A DNA stretch of 64,000 nt from GCA-002282575 sp964646525 (GCA_964646525.1 CAZYER010000001.1:42600-106599), one strand, 5' to 3'; counted from the stretch's first letter, positions 1 through 9,025 are shown. Translations and numbers: made by a program. Notes: generated from the sequence alone by a model not told the origin.

Positions 1-151
1 CGGTCACGGCCAACAACTCACCGTAAAGCGCTTCATCCCACTGCCAATCTAATCCCGCATCCGCAAAGGCCATGTTAAACGCAATGCGGTGACCATCTCT
101 TTCCGTGTCTGCTAAGGTTCCATCTACATCAAAAATCAAAGCTCGTAACAT
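1..151 (-). CDS. CbbY-like HAD hydrolase, N-terminal fragment
   Basis: This is the first 50 codons of a gene that runs off the left edge of the window. The start ATG is the complement of 149-151. The fragment begins with [17 protein letters not shown], which is HAD motif I (DxDGT, nucleophile and acid aspartates), followed by a helical cap segment with the RDGHR pattern seen in CbbY-type phosphatases. CbbY proteins dephosphorylate sugar phosphates such as xylulose-1,5-bisphosphate and are often encoded near Calvin-cycle genes; that link is family knowledge only. A related phosphoglycolate phosphatase cannot be excluded from so little sequence. It is divergent from dksA. Confidence 0.75.
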   Translation of the reverse strand, partial: MLRALIFDVDGTLADTERDGHRIAFNMAFADAGLDWQWDEALYGELLAVT

Positions 152-224
152 CGTTTATTTTTTCCATAATTAGCCACAAAGATGTGGACTCTATCATATT
201 TTGGTGACAAATCCCACTAAAGAC

Positions 225-253
225 TTGTCAGTTGTGGGGAAAACTGTTATAAA
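225..253 (+). promoter_or_regulatory. sigma-70 promoter of dksA with GC-rich discriminator
   Basis: TTGTCA at 225-230 and TATAAA at 248-253 are separated by 17 bases. They are followed directly by TCGCCTCC, a GC-rich discriminator of the kind found at promoters repressed by ppGpp and DksA. The dksA start codon is about 40 bases downstream. Autoregulation by DksA is an inference from the discriminator. Confidence 0.6.
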
Positions 254-295
254 TCGCCTCCTAATTTGCTTGCCCAACCAAAGGGGATTGAACAC

Positions 296-727
296 ATGTC
301 ATCGACTCAACCAAAATTTTTAGAAGATTACCCAGCTTATCAGCCTGAACCGGGCGAAGAGTACATGAGTCCGAGAATGCTGGAGCATTTCCGCAATAAA
401 CTACTCTGGTGGAAAGAGCAACTGTTAGAAGAGATGAACGCTACCATCAATCATCTTAAAGAAGACTCTGCCATGCCTGCTGATCCTAATGATCGCGCCA
501 GTCAAGAAGAGGAATTTAGTCTTGAATTGCGTACCCGTGACCGTGAACGCAAGCTAATTGCTAAGGTAGAATCAACACTCAAACGTATTGATGAAGGTGA
601 TTTCGGTTACTGTGTTATCACTGGTGAAGAAATTGGCTTAGAACGACTAGAAGCGCGTCCAACAGCTACCATGACGGTTGAAGCCAAAGCCATGCAAGAA
701 TTGCGTGAAAAACAAGGCGTTGCTTAA
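296..727 (+). CDS. dksA: DksA, RNA polymerase secondary-channel regulator (variant without the zinc-finger cysteines)
   Basis: DksA binds the RNA polymerase secondary channel and, with ppGpp, reprograms transcription during starvation. The protein is 143 residues from ATG 296, which has an AAGGGG ribosome site 10 bases upstream; an in-frame codon at 266 lacks one. The coiled coil spans roughly residues 28-100. Its tip keeps the functional D63-x2-D66-x-A68 motif, followed by a strongly conserved segment starting SQEEEFSLELR. The C-terminal finger has one cysteine only: the four zinc positions read C106, T109, T127 and A130 instead of four Cys, so zinc binding is unlikely. Such variants are known among DksA paralogues and in some Proteobacteria. 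gluQ follows after 5 bases, the usual gamma arrangement. Confidence 0.95.
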   Translation: MSSTQPKFLEDYPAYQPEPGEEYMSPRMLEHFRNKLLWWKEQLLEEMNATINHLKEDSAMPADPNDRASQEEEFSLELRTRDRERKLIAKVESTLKRIDEGDFGYCVITGEEIGLERLEARPTATMTVEAKAMQELREKQGVA

Positions 728-732
728 CGCGT

Positions 733-1626
733 TTGTCTAAACAACTACACCATAATCAACCGACGGGGCGCTTCGCCCCATCTCCGACTGGAGACCTTCA
801 TTTGGGTTCTCTGGTTGCTGCTACTGCAAGTTACTTGAACGTTAAGCAACAACAAGGGCGTTGGTTGCTGCGTATAGACGACATTGATACACCGCGTGTC
901 GTTTCAGGTAGTCAAGACCGCATTTGTCGCCAACTCGAAGCCTATGGCTTTGAATGGGATCAGCTCATCATTCAATCGCAGCGATTAGCCCATTATGAAG
1001 CAGCTTTAGCTGAGCTTGCTCAACAGGGGATGCTGTACGAATGCGACTGCACACGCAAACATATCCAACAGCGACTAGGCAGAAGTGGATACTATGATAA
1101 TTTTTGTCGCCATCGTCAACTAAAAGGCAGCATCCACAACAGTATTCGCGTTATAACCCCAAATACACCTTGGAGTTACCAAGATGCTATTCAAGGTAGG
1201 CAAGTGTTTGATTGGCAATGTCAAAGCGGCGATTTTATCGTTAAACGTGCCGATCGTATTTTTGCTTACCATTTAGTGGCAGCTGTCGATGATAGCGAAG
1301 AAAACATTACTGAAGTTATTCGCGGTGCCGATTTAATCAGCTCCACAGCACCACAACAATACCTGCAGCAATGTTTAAAACGCTCCAGTCCACTTTATGG
1401 ACATCATCCTCTAGTTGTAGACAGTCAAAGCAAGATCAAGCTTTCTAAAGCCTCACAAGCGCCTGCACTAAAACCAGAAGATGCCGTGAGTAATTTATTT
1501 GATGTGCTCACTTTTCTCAATCAATACCCGCCTAGCGAACTCAAAAAGGGAAAGCTTAATGAACTTTGGTATTGGGCAATTACGCATTGGTCGATCAAAA
1601 AACTAATCCCTCAAATGAGGGACTAA
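733..1626 (+). CDS. gluQ: Glutamyl-Q tRNA(Asp) synthetase
   Basis: It glutamylates queuosine at the wobble base of tRNA(Asp), a post-transcriptional modification. The 297-residue protein is a shortened class I glutamyl-tRNA synthetase without the anticodon-binding domain (the E. coli enzyme is about 300 residues). The HIGH-like element is HLGS at 23-26 inside FAPSPTGDLHLGS, and the KLSK signature is at 236-239. The zinc ligands typical of this family are visible as C104-x-C106 and Y121-x3-C125. The start appears to be TTG at 733, six bases past the dksA stop. The two genes form an operon, as in E. coli. Confidence 0.93.
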   Translation: MSKQLHHNQPTGRFAPSPTGDLHLGSLVAATASYLNVKQQQGRWLLRIDDIDTPRVVSGSQDRICRQLEAYGFEWDQLIIQSQRLAHYEAALAELAQQGMLYECDCTRKHIQQRLGRSGYYDNFCRHRQLKGSIHNSIRVITPNTPWSYQDAIQGRQVFDWQCQSGDFIVKRADRIFAYHLVAAVDDSEENITEVIRGADLISSTAPQQYLQQCLKRSSPLYGHHPLVVDSQSKIKLSKASQAPALKPEDAVSNLFDVLTFLNQYPPSELKKGKLNELWYWAITHWSIKKLIPQMRD

Positions 1627-1630
1627 TTTT
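1598..1630. terminator. Bidirectional hairpin between gluQ and the PII-like gene
   Basis: A 6-bp stem, TCCCTC (1607-1612) and GAGGGA (1617-1622), closes a 4-base loop. On the minus strand it is followed by TTAGTTTTTT, on the plus strand by CTAATTTT. It overlaps the gluQ stop codon and sits between convergent genes. The minus-strand U-tract is the better one. Confidence 0.5.
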
Positions 1631-1645
1631 ATGTAGCTGATGATT

Positions 1646-2014
1646 TTAACTGGCATGGAACATGGGGGGGTCATCCACCACATCAATCTTTTCGTCTAAA
1701 CGAATGACCCGACCAATGTCTGTGACCCAAACCATCCCATCGCCTTTCTGTCCGGTACTGGCGCATTCAGCAATAATCTGCAAAATACCCTCAACTAAGT
1801 GATCGGGCGATAAAATAATGACCATCATTTTATTGCTGTAATCATTTAGTTCGTCGAAGGGATCTTCCTTCTTCTGTGGACGAAATTTCTCATTACCTGT
1901 ACACCCTTGAACCTTCATCACCGTCATACCGGGAAACTGCTTCAAGTTACGAAAGGCACTACGCATTTTTTCAATACGCGTCGGCTGAACAACGGCTTTA
2001 ATCTCTTTCATCAA
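1646..2014 (-). CDS. PII-like signalling protein linked to a heavy-metal efflux operon (PII-NG type)
   Basis: The 122-residue protein has the PII fold signature: an N-terminal MKEIKAVVQP strand and a TGQKGDG B-loop near residue 88. The T-loop differs from GlnB/GlnK. It has no tyrosine at the uridylylation position and carries a charged stretch around FRPQKKEDPFDE, so nitrogen signalling by GlnD is unlikely. It is the last gene of the czcCBA operon, 12 bases after czcA. A PII subgroup (PII-NG) is known to be encoded beside RND metal pumps and this fits it. The ligand and target are unknown; modulation of the pump or metal sensing is inference. Start is either of two adjacent ATG codons. Confidence 0.75.
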   Translation of the reverse strand: MMKEIKAVVQPTRIEKMRSAFRNLKQFPGMTVMKVQGCTGNEKFRPQKKEDPFDELNDYSNKMMVIILSPDHLVEGILQIIAECASTGQKGDGMVWVTDIGRVIRLDEKIDVVDDPPMFHAS

Positions 2015-2026
2015 TCACTCCTCGGC

Positions 2027-5000
2027 TTAGGCTTCGTGGCGCGGTTCTTCAAAAAAACGATACAAGGTCGGTAACACCACCAAGGTCAGTAATGTTGAGG
2101 TTATTAGTCCCCCAATCACCACAATCGCCAAAGGCTTTTGTACTTCTGAGCCTGGACCCGTGGCAAATAAGAAAGGAATCAAACCTAACATAGCTACCGT
2201 GGCCGTCATCATTACCGGTCGAAAACGCTGTTGACAAGCTTCCTTCAGGGCTTCTACGCGCTCTTTACCCTCTTCGATCAAACTGCGAATGTAAGACACC
2301 AGTACCACCCCGTTCAGTACGGCAATCCCCCAAAGAGCAATAAAACCGACCGATGCGGGAACTGACAGGTACTCACCCGTTATCCACAGCGCAATGATGC
2401 CGCCCACAGAAGCAAAAGGCAGCACGAGCATAATTAAGCTAGCCATGCGTAACGAACTGAATAACAGGAACAGTAAGAAGAAAATGGCCGCTACCGTAAT
2501 GGGGATAATGATCATCAAATGATTCATTGCACGCTCCATATTTTGGAACTGACCACCCCATTCGTAGTAATAACCTTCGGGTAGTTTTACCTGAACACTC
2601 ACTTTCTGCTGTAATTCGGCGACAAAACCACCCAAATCGCGATCAGCGACGTTAATACCAATAACAATACGACGCTTAGCATTTTCACGACTAATCTGAG
2701 CTGGACCATCACGTACTTCAACATCAGCTAACTCACGTAAAGGCACTTTAGCGCCATTCGGTGAAATCAGCTGAATATCGCGAATCGCCTCAACATCATT
2801 ACGATAATCGACTGGGAAACGTAGCACCATATTAAAACGACGCTCTCCCTCGTAAATTTGTGTCGCCACTTTACCACCAATGGCCGTTTCAATAATCGCT
2901 TGAACATCGGCCACATTTAAGCCATGTCGCGCAATAATTTTACGATGAATATCCACATCTAAATATTGTTGACCTGTCACGCGCTCAACACGTATATCTT
3001 GTGATCCTTGAATGGCAGAAGCAACCTTAGCAATTTCATCGGCTTTTTTCTTCAACAAAATAAGATCATCACCGAAAATTTTCACTGCAACGTCGGCCTT
3101 AACCCCTGTTACCATTTCATCAACACGATCTGAAATGGGCTGAGCCATAACGATTTGTGAACCGTGCAAATTGGCAAGTTTTTCACGCATTTTGTTAGTA
3201 ATCGTGTCTTGCGTCCAACCCTCCGGCCATTGATCTCGTGGCAATAATGAAACGATAGGTGTCGACTCATTTTGCGCTTGAGGATCGGCAGGGCTTTCAC
3301 CGCGACCCAAGCCTGAAATAGCCGACTTGACACCTGGAACTTCCATGATCAAGCGCATGGCTTCTTTTTCAATTTCAATCGATTCTTCCAAGCTAATATT
3401 AGGCAAACGGAATACACCAGGAACAATTGAACCTTCCTTCATTTCTGGAATGAAAGCGGTGCCCAAAGAGCCAAATAAACTAAAGGTCGCAACCAACAAA
3501 GCCAAGGCTGCTCCAATCACTTTTTTCTCATTACTCAAAGCCCAATTGAGCATTTTGGTGTAGGGTTTCTTTAAGAAAGCCACTAAACGCGTATCATGCT
3601 CGGCGCCACCTTTTAGCATATAAGAAGCTAACACAGGTGTTAAGGTTAGTGACAACACCAAAGATACAGTCAAAGCAATGGCAATGGTATAGGCTAAAGG
3701 AGCAAACATTTTCCCTTCCATGCCTTCCAGTGTCATGAGCGGCAAGAACACCAAAATAATAATACCGACACCAAAAACCACAGGTGTCGCTACTTCACTG
3801 GCGGCATTAAAAATGACGCGAATACGACTTTCGTGCTTATTAGCCAGATCACCCAAGCGTGCATAGGCATTTTCAACCACCACTACTGAGCCATCCACCA
3901 TTAAACCAATGGCAATCGCCAGCCCTCCTAGTGACATAAGGTTAGCGGATAAGTCCACTTCATTCATAATAAAGAAGGTAATTAATGGCGTGAGTAATAA
4001 GGTTCCGACCACGATTAATGAGGAGCGCAGATCACCCAAGAAAAGCACGACAATAATAATAACGAACACAATGGCTTCTAACAGTACCTTAATTACCGTA
4101 AATAAGGCAGCATCAACCAATTCACTGCGGTCGTAATAGGGCACAATTTTTAGGCCATCGGGCAACATACCTGAATCATTAATTTCTTTAACGCGATTTT
4201 GAATACGACTGACGACTTCCTTAGCGTTACCGCCACGAATCATCATAACAATACCACCAACGGCTTCGGTGGTACCGTTTTGAATGACGGCCCCAACCCG
4301 CACGGCATGACCGATTTCAACCCTAGCAACATCTCGGATATAAACCGGAATACCATCGACTTCTTTCAAGACGATATTGCCAATATCATCTAAATCTTCA
4401 ATTAAACCTAGCCCACGCACCAAATACTGTTCGGCATGTTGCTGTAAAATACCGCCGCTGGCATTGGCATTATTTTTTTCTAGCGCTTCCAAAACGTCCG
4501 TTAGGCTAATTTGATAATGCATTAAACGCGTTGGATCCGCCAATACGTGATATTCGCGTTGATAACCACCTTGCGAGTTAATTTCGGCAACACCTGGAAT
4601 GCCACGTAATAAAGGACGCACTACCCAGTCTTGCACCGTACGACGTGCCATTAATACTTCTTGCGATAATTCACCCGCTTTGTCATCCCCTTCGGCATTT
4701 AGGGTATATTGATAAACTTCACCCAAACCGGTAGAAACTGGACCCAATACGGGTGTAACTCCGACTGGTAACTTATCCTTCACCTCCATCATGCGTTCCA
4801 TGACCAATTGGCGCGCAAAATAAACGTCAGTATCGTCATTAAAGACTAAGGTAATTAATGAAAGACCATTTTTATTCAGCGAACGCAACTCCTCTAATCC
4901 TGGCAAGCCCGTCATGGCAATTTCTAAGGGAACAGTAATCAGGCGCTCTACTTCATCGGGCGACTTACCGGCAGCATCCGTTGCAATTTGAACCTGAATA

Positions 5001-5131
5001 TTGGTGACATCGGGGAAAGCATCAACGGAAAGATTTTGTACACCACGCAGACCAAACATCAGCCCGATGACAGCAAAGGCCAGCACAATGAGGCGCTGGC
5101 GCAAGGAAGCACGAATGAGACTTGGAATCAT
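2027..5131 (-). CDS. czcA: Heavy-metal RND efflux pump, CzcA/CusA family
   Basis: This inner-membrane proton/cation antiporter exports metal ions through a tripartite channel. At 1034 residues it has the standard RND length, with a first membrane helix at about 13-30, two large periplasmic loops and helix clusters near 340-530 and 870-1025. In the fourth helix the sequence is AIGLMVDGSVVVVEN (407-421). D413 and E420 of the proton relay are present, but the DFG aspartate of CzcA-type zinc/cobalt/cadmium pumps is replaced by AIG, as in CusA-like subgroups. The three CusA copper-path methionines are not obviously conserved. The substrate is therefore undecided between divalent cations and Cu/Ag. 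It follows czcB by 4 bases, with GGAGAG upstream of ATG 5131. Confidence 0.92.
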   Translation of the reverse strand: MIPSLIRASLRQRLIVLAFAVIGLMFGLRGVQNLSVDAFPDVTNIQVQIATDAAGKSPDEVERLITVPLEIAMTGLPGLEELRSLNKNGLSLITLVFNDDTDVYFARQLVMERMMEVKDKLPVGVTPVLGPVSTGLGEVYQYTLNAEGDDKAGELSQEVLMARRTVQDWVVRPLLRGIPGVAEINSQGGYQREYHVLADPTRLMHYQISLTDVLEALEKNNANASGGILQQHAEQYLVRGLGLIEDLDDIGNIVLKEVDGIPVYIRDVARVEIGHAVRVGAVIQNGTTEAVGGIVMMIRGGNAKEVVSRIQNRVKEINDSGMLPDGLKIVPYYDRSELVDAALFTVIKVLLEAIVFVIIIVVLFLGDLRSSLIVVGTLLLTPLITFFIMNEVDLSANLMSLGGLAIAIGLMVDGSVVVVENAYARLGDLANKHESRIRVIFNAASEVATPVVFGVGIIILVFLPLMTLEGMEGKMFAPLAYTIAIALTVSLVLSLTLTPVLASYMLKGGAEHDTRLVAFLKKPYTKMLNWALSNEKKVIGAALALLVATFSLFGSLGTAFIPEMKEGSIVPGVFRLPNISLEESIEIEKEAMRLIMEVPGVKSAISGLGRGESPADPQAQNESTPIVSLLPRDQWPEGWTQDTITNKMREKLANLHGSQIVMAQPISDRVDEMVTGVKADVAVKIFGDDLILLKKKADEIAKVASAIQGSQDIRVERVTGQQYLDVDIHRKIIARHGLNVADVQAIIETAIGGKVATQIYEGERRFNMVLRFPVDYRNDVEAIRDIQLISPNGAKVPLRELADVEVRDGPAQISRENAKRRIVIGINVADRDLGGFVAELQQKVSVQVKLPEGYYYEWGGQFQNMERAMNHLMIIIPITVAAIFFLLFLLFSSLRMASLIMLVLPFASVGGIIALWITGEYLSVPASVGFIALWGIAVLNGVVLVSYIRSLIEEGKERVEALKEACQQRFRPVMMTATVAMLGLIPFLFATGPGSEVQKPLAIVVIGGLITSTLLTLVVLPTLYRFFEEPRHEA

Positions 5132-5135
5132 GAGT

Positions 5136-6296
5136 TTACTCTCCTTGTAGTTTGAGCAAACGATCGGCGTTTAAGTAAAATACCCCATCCGATACGATTT
5201 CCTGACCCTGCTTTAAGCCCGACTCTACAGGTCGCAAGCCATTTTCTTCTTCACCTAATTTGACGGAAACCAGCTCAAATTGTCCCTGAGCCACTTGCAC
5301 AAACACCTTATCGCTGTTTTCTTCACGAACTATCGCGGTCTCAGGAATCGCCAAGCGCTTTTTCGCTTTACCTTCAATGATAAGGGTAGCTAACATATCC
5401 GGTTTCAATCGACCATCTTTATTATCTAATACCGCCCTAACACGCAGAGTACGGGTTTGTGGTGTAACCGTATCCGCTACATAAGAAAGCTGCGTTTTAC
5501 GCTCCTCACCTGCTAAAGCCGGAATGGTAACTGTAACCGCTTTTTCACGATACATATCGGCGCTGTAACGCTCTGGCACTTCACCCACCACCCAAATTTG
5601 TGCTAAATCTGCAATGGTATAAGCTAAATCGGCGGGTTCTAATACCTGGCCTTGTGAAACCTTACGATCAATCACCACACCATCAATAGGCGCACGCAAT
5701 GCCGTAACCGATTGAATTTTTCGTGAACGTTCCAATTGTTTAATATCGGCATCACTCATACCCAGAATATGCATGCGGTCACGTGCTGCTTGCCATTCCG
5801 CTTCATTCGACACCAACTCGCTTTCACGACGTTGTTGTTCTGCTGCGGCAATCACCCCTTCTTTGAATAACAATTGCGCACGAGCTGCTGCTTTACGAGA
5901 TAAGTCGTACAGAGATTGAGCTTGCAAGTAAGCCAGTTGGGCTTCGGCTAATACAGGCGAATGAACCATCGCTAATACGTCACCTTTCTTAACTTGGTCA
6001 CCACGCAAGACTTTAATTTCGGTAACGCGACCCGAAACCGTGGTACCAACACGAGCTACACGCTTTTCATCCAGCTCAATACTGCCAGAAACTTTCAACT
6101 GTGAATACCAATCAACCTCTTCAACCTTGGTAAAGCTTAATCGGGCTAATAATTCTGCACTGGGTTTGACTAACGATTGATTTTGACTGGTTTGATCTTG
6201 TGGCGCTTTAGCAGCATCACTAGCTTTGTCGCTTTGATCACAGGCGGCCAACAACAAAATACTGGAGAGTGTCATGGTTGTTAAGATTTTTTTCAT
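5136..6296 (-). CDS. czcB: RND efflux periplasmic adaptor, CzcB/CusB family lipoprotein
   Basis: This is the membrane-fusion protein joining the RND pump to the outer-membrane channel. The 386-residue precursor starts MKKILTTMTLSSILLLAAC, a lipoprotein signal with a lipobox ending at C19, so it should be anchored by lipid. It then shows a barrel-sandwich (lipoyl-like) half near 85-115, a helical hairpin rich in Ala/Gln/Glu (about 115-190), and the second half with RAPIDGVVIDRKV near 203-215, followed by beta-barrel segments. There is no obvious His- or Met-rich metal-binding tail. It lies 4 bases after czcC and 4 before czcA. Confidence 0.9.
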   Translation of the reverse strand: MKKILTTMTLSSILLLAACDQSDKASDAAKAPQDQTSQNQSLVKPSAELLARLSFTKVEEVDWYSQLKVSGSIELDEKRVARVGTTVSGRVTEIKVLRGDQVKKGDVLAMVHSPVLAEAQLAYLQAQSLYDLSRKAAARAQLLFKEGVIAAAEQQRRESELVSNEAEWQAARDRMHILGMSDADIKQLERSRKIQSVTALRAPIDGVVIDRKVSQGQVLEPADLAYTIADLAQIWVVGEVPERYSADMYREKAVTVTIPALAGEERKTQLSYVADTVTPQTRTLRVRAVLDNKDGRLKPDMLATLIIEGKAKKRLAIPETAIVREENSDKVFVQVAQGQFELVSVKLGEEENGLRPVESGLKQGQEIVSDGVFYLNADRLLKLQGE

Positions 6297-6300
6297 CGGA

Positions 6301-7488
6301 TTATTCTCCTACCGCTTGAGTCAGTTGTTGAATGTCCATACAGGCGTAGCGACGTTCAAATTGATTGGTTAAATAGCCTCGCTTGACAGATGCAAGAGTA
6401 CGCTGAGCATCAATAAAATCTAAAATACCCCGTTCACCATATTTGTAAGCGGCTTGGGCTACCTGAAAGGCTGATTCGGCTTCTTTCAACAGCCCTGATT
6501 CGTAACTGACTAGCTGAGCATTGGCATTTTGATAACGAATAAAAGCTTGCGACCAGTCTTGTTTCAACTGACGCTCTACCGACATCACCATTGCTTCCGA
6601 CTGTTTCTGTTTTGCCCGTGCTGAAGCAATTTGACCATCCCGTTGATTAAATAAAGGCAAGGGTAAGTTTACACCCAGTTTAAAACGTTCAATGCCTTGT
6701 TCATGCTCTCCACCCAGTGTAAAGGTGGGCTGCGGGGTAACCAAGGCTTGTTCAAAACGGGTAGCTGCTTGGTCTTTAGCTAAATTGGCCTTAGCCGCTT
6801 GATACAAAGGATATTGTGCGACTAAGTCATCAAATGATTGCTTTGGGATGCGACAAAGTTGACTGTCTGCAGGCAAGTCATCAACAATTTCTGGTACAAC
6901 CGATAACCCTAACAACTCTCCCAGCTGTTGACGAGCTAATAGATATTGCTGTTCCGATGCGTTAAATCGCGTTTGACTGGTCAACCACTCCGCTTCAGCT
7001 TTCACCCCTTCATAACGCGCCGACTCACCCACTTTAACTTTGAGTTGTACCGCATCTCTTAATTTTTCTAACAATTGCAATTCATCTTTAGCTTGTTGCA
7101 TTTCTTGCTTACGCTGAGCGACTTGATAGTAAGCACGCTGAATTTGTGTTCTTAATTGACGCTGAACCAACAACGCTTGTTGGGTTGCGATTTCGATGCC
7201 CTGATCAGCACCCAACTGACGATATTGACGCACACTGTGCGTTTCAACAGGAAAAGCCATTGCCAATGACTGGCGATCTCGTGTTTCACTCACCACATCT
7301 AAACTGGGATTAAGGTACTGACCCGCGGTTACACGGTCGGCTTGAGATTGTTCAATAAAGGCTTGGGCGGCTTGCCATTGCGGATGTTCTTTCAACAAAG
7401 CCATCGCCTGTGACAAGGTTAATGAACTAGCATGAACTGAAGTGGCTGCAAGGCTTAAGCCTAAAGCCAAAGGGACCATTAGTTTCAT
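6301..7488 (-). CDS. czcC: Outer-membrane efflux channel, TolC/CzcC family
   Basis: This is the outer-membrane factor of the tripartite metal efflux system. The 395-residue protein has a signal peptide (MKLMVPLALGLSLAATSVHA) and two long alpha-helical hairpin repeats rich in Ala, Gln and Leu, typical of the TolC periplasmic tunnel; LPLPLFNQRDGQIASAR near 275-291 is a family hallmark. It is the first gene of czcC-czcB-czcA-PII, whose genes are 4-12 bases apart. The gap to phrB upstream is 33 bases, so an own promoter would have to lie within it or inside phrB. Confidence 0.88.
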   Translation of the reverse strand: MKLMVPLALGLSLAATSVHASSLTLSQAMALLKEHPQWQAAQAFIEQSQADRVTAGQYLNPSLDVVSETRDRQSLAMAFPVETHSVRQYRQLGADQGIEIATQQALLVQRQLRTQIQRAYYQVAQRKQEMQQAKDELQLLEKLRDAVQLKVKVGESARYEGVKAEAEWLTSQTRFNASEQQYLLARQQLGELLGLSVVPEIVDDLPADSQLCRIPKQSFDDLVAQYPLYQAAKANLAKDQAATRFEQALVTPQPTFTLGGEHEQGIERFKLGVNLPLPLFNQRDGQIASARAKQKQSEAMVMSVERQLKQDWSQAFIRYQNANAQLVSYESGLLKEAESAFQVAQAAYKYGERGILDFIDAQRTLASVKRGYLTNQFERRYACMDIQQLTQAVGE

Positions 7489-7521
7489 TGGTTATCCGCC
7501 ATAATTAAAATTTATAACCTA

Positions 7522-8982
7522 TTATGCACCCTTTATGGGGAAATTGGAATCACTCTCATTCATTTGTTTAATATTGGCGTACTTCTGTAACGCTTTTTTT
7601 CTCGCAACATCATGATCTACTAGAGGAAATGGATAATCTTTACCTAAAACTAACTGTGCTGATTGTCGCTCTGTTGGCGATAGCTTCCAAGGGGCATGTA
7701 TGAGCTTTGCCTCAAGTTTACTGAGTTCAGGCACGTATTTTTTAATAAACTTACCGTCAGCATCAAACTTTTCAGATTGTAACACAGGGTTAAAAATGCG
7801 AAACGGCTGTGCCGCATCACAACCCGTCGAAGCTGCCCACTGCCAACCGCCATTATTGGCTGAAAGATCAAAATCCAATAACTGTTGAGCGAAATAGGCC
7901 TCACCCCACTGCCAATCAATGTCTAAGTCTTTAATCAAAAAGGCAGCCACGATCATACGTAATCGGTTATGCATAAATCCCGTTTGATTCAATTGGCGCA
8001 TGGCAGCATCGACAATCGGATAACCCGTTCGACCTTCACACCAAGCGGAGAACCAATCTGCTCGATTTTCCCAAGGCTGTTCACGCCACTCTACTTTATA
8101 TGCCTGAAGTGCCACATTAGGATGATGGTATAAGAACTGCATATAAAACTCACGCCAAATTAATTCAGACAACCACGTGTTTGCCCCTTCTCCCCCTTGC
8201 ATCCAGGCAGTTAAGGCTAACTGCCTTACCGAAATGGTGCCAAAGCGTAAGTGCACCGATAAATAAGAAACCCCTTTTACGCCTGGAAAATCTCGTTTAT
8301 CTTTGTAATATGCCATGCGTTGCTGGAAATCCTGCCATGCCAATCTTGCCCCTGACTCACCTGCCTTAACCACTAAAGCTTGTCGTTCAAAACCCAGCGA
8401 TTCGAGTGAGACATGCTGATCGGGCAGGTTATCAGCTGCATACCAATGCTTTGTCAAAGAAGTGCTATCAAAGCTGGTCAGATCATCCACCTTTAATCGT
8501 TTCAACCAAGCATTTTTATAAGGCGTGAAGACAGTCAAGGGTGTGCCTTTTTGCGACAACACTTCATCTTTAGCGAAAACTACCTGATCTTTTACTAAAA
8601 TTAGTTTTCTGTCTTGCACCGATAACCACTGCTCAACCTCGATATCACGTTCTATGGCATAGGGTTCATAATCCTCACCAGCATAAACAACCGCTGCTTG
8701 ATAGCGTTCAGCTAATTGCGGAATCAACTCGATGGGATTGCCATGATGTACTAATAAGCGCCCACCTTGAGCCTCAATTAATTCAGATAATTCGCTCAAC
8801 GACTCATCAATAAAAGTTAAACGACGATCATTGCGAAGCAATTTAGAAAGAATCTGATCATCAAAGATGAACACGGGAATGACCGCAGAATGTTGACTCA
8901 ATGCGCGATAGAGTGTTGCATTATCGTTTAATCTTAAATCCCGACGAAACCACATCAGTGCCACAGAATCAGCTTTGTTCAT
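7522..8982 (-). CDS. phrB: Deoxyribodipyrimidine photolyase (class I CPD photolyase)
   Basis: It repairs UV-induced cyclobutane pyrimidine dimers with blue light, using FAD and an antenna cofactor. The 486-residue protein has the N-terminal Rossmann antenna domain (starting near WFRRDLRLNDNATL at 11) and the C-terminal helical FAD domain. Hallmarks there are WREFYMQFLYHHP, the FMHNRLRM motif and WQWAASTGCDAAQPFRIFNP near 376-395. The sequence favours a CPD photolyase over a cryptochrome, but specificity is not proven. It lies downstream of minE, separated by a terminator. Confidence 0.93.
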   Translation of the reverse strand: MNKADSVALMWFRRDLRLNDNATLYRALSQHSAVIPVFIFDDQILSKLLRNDRRLTFIDESLSELSELIEAQGGRLLVHHGNPIELIPQLAERYQAAVVYAGEDYEPYAIERDIEVEQWLSVQDRKLILVKDQVVFAKDEVLSQKGTPLTVFTPYKNAWLKRLKVDDLTSFDSTSLTKHWYAADNLPDQHVSLESLGFERQALVVKAGESGARLAWQDFQQRMAYYKDKRDFPGVKGVSYLSVHLRFGTISVRQLALTAWMQGGEGANTWLSELIWREFYMQFLYHHPNVALQAYKVEWREQPWENRADWFSAWCEGRTGYPIVDAAMRQLNQTGFMHNRLRMIVAAFLIKDLDIDWQWGEAYFAQQLLDFDLSANNGGWQWAASTGCDAAQPFRIFNPVLQSEKFDADGKFIKKYVPELSKLEAKLIHAPWKLSPTERQSAQLVLGKDYPFPLVDHDVARKKALQKYANIKQMNESDSNFPIKGA

Positions 8983-8997
8983 TATTTGTCCTTAAAA

Positions 8998-9025
8998 CAA
9001 AAAAGCTGAGCAATTGCCCAGCTTT
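8998..9025 (-). terminator. Terminator of the min operon
   Basis: AAAGCTG (9002-9008) pairs with CAGCTTT (9019-9025), and an inner GC/GC pair extends the stem to about 10 bp. On the minus strand it is followed by a run of T. It lies between the minE stop and the phrB start. Confidence 0.75.
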
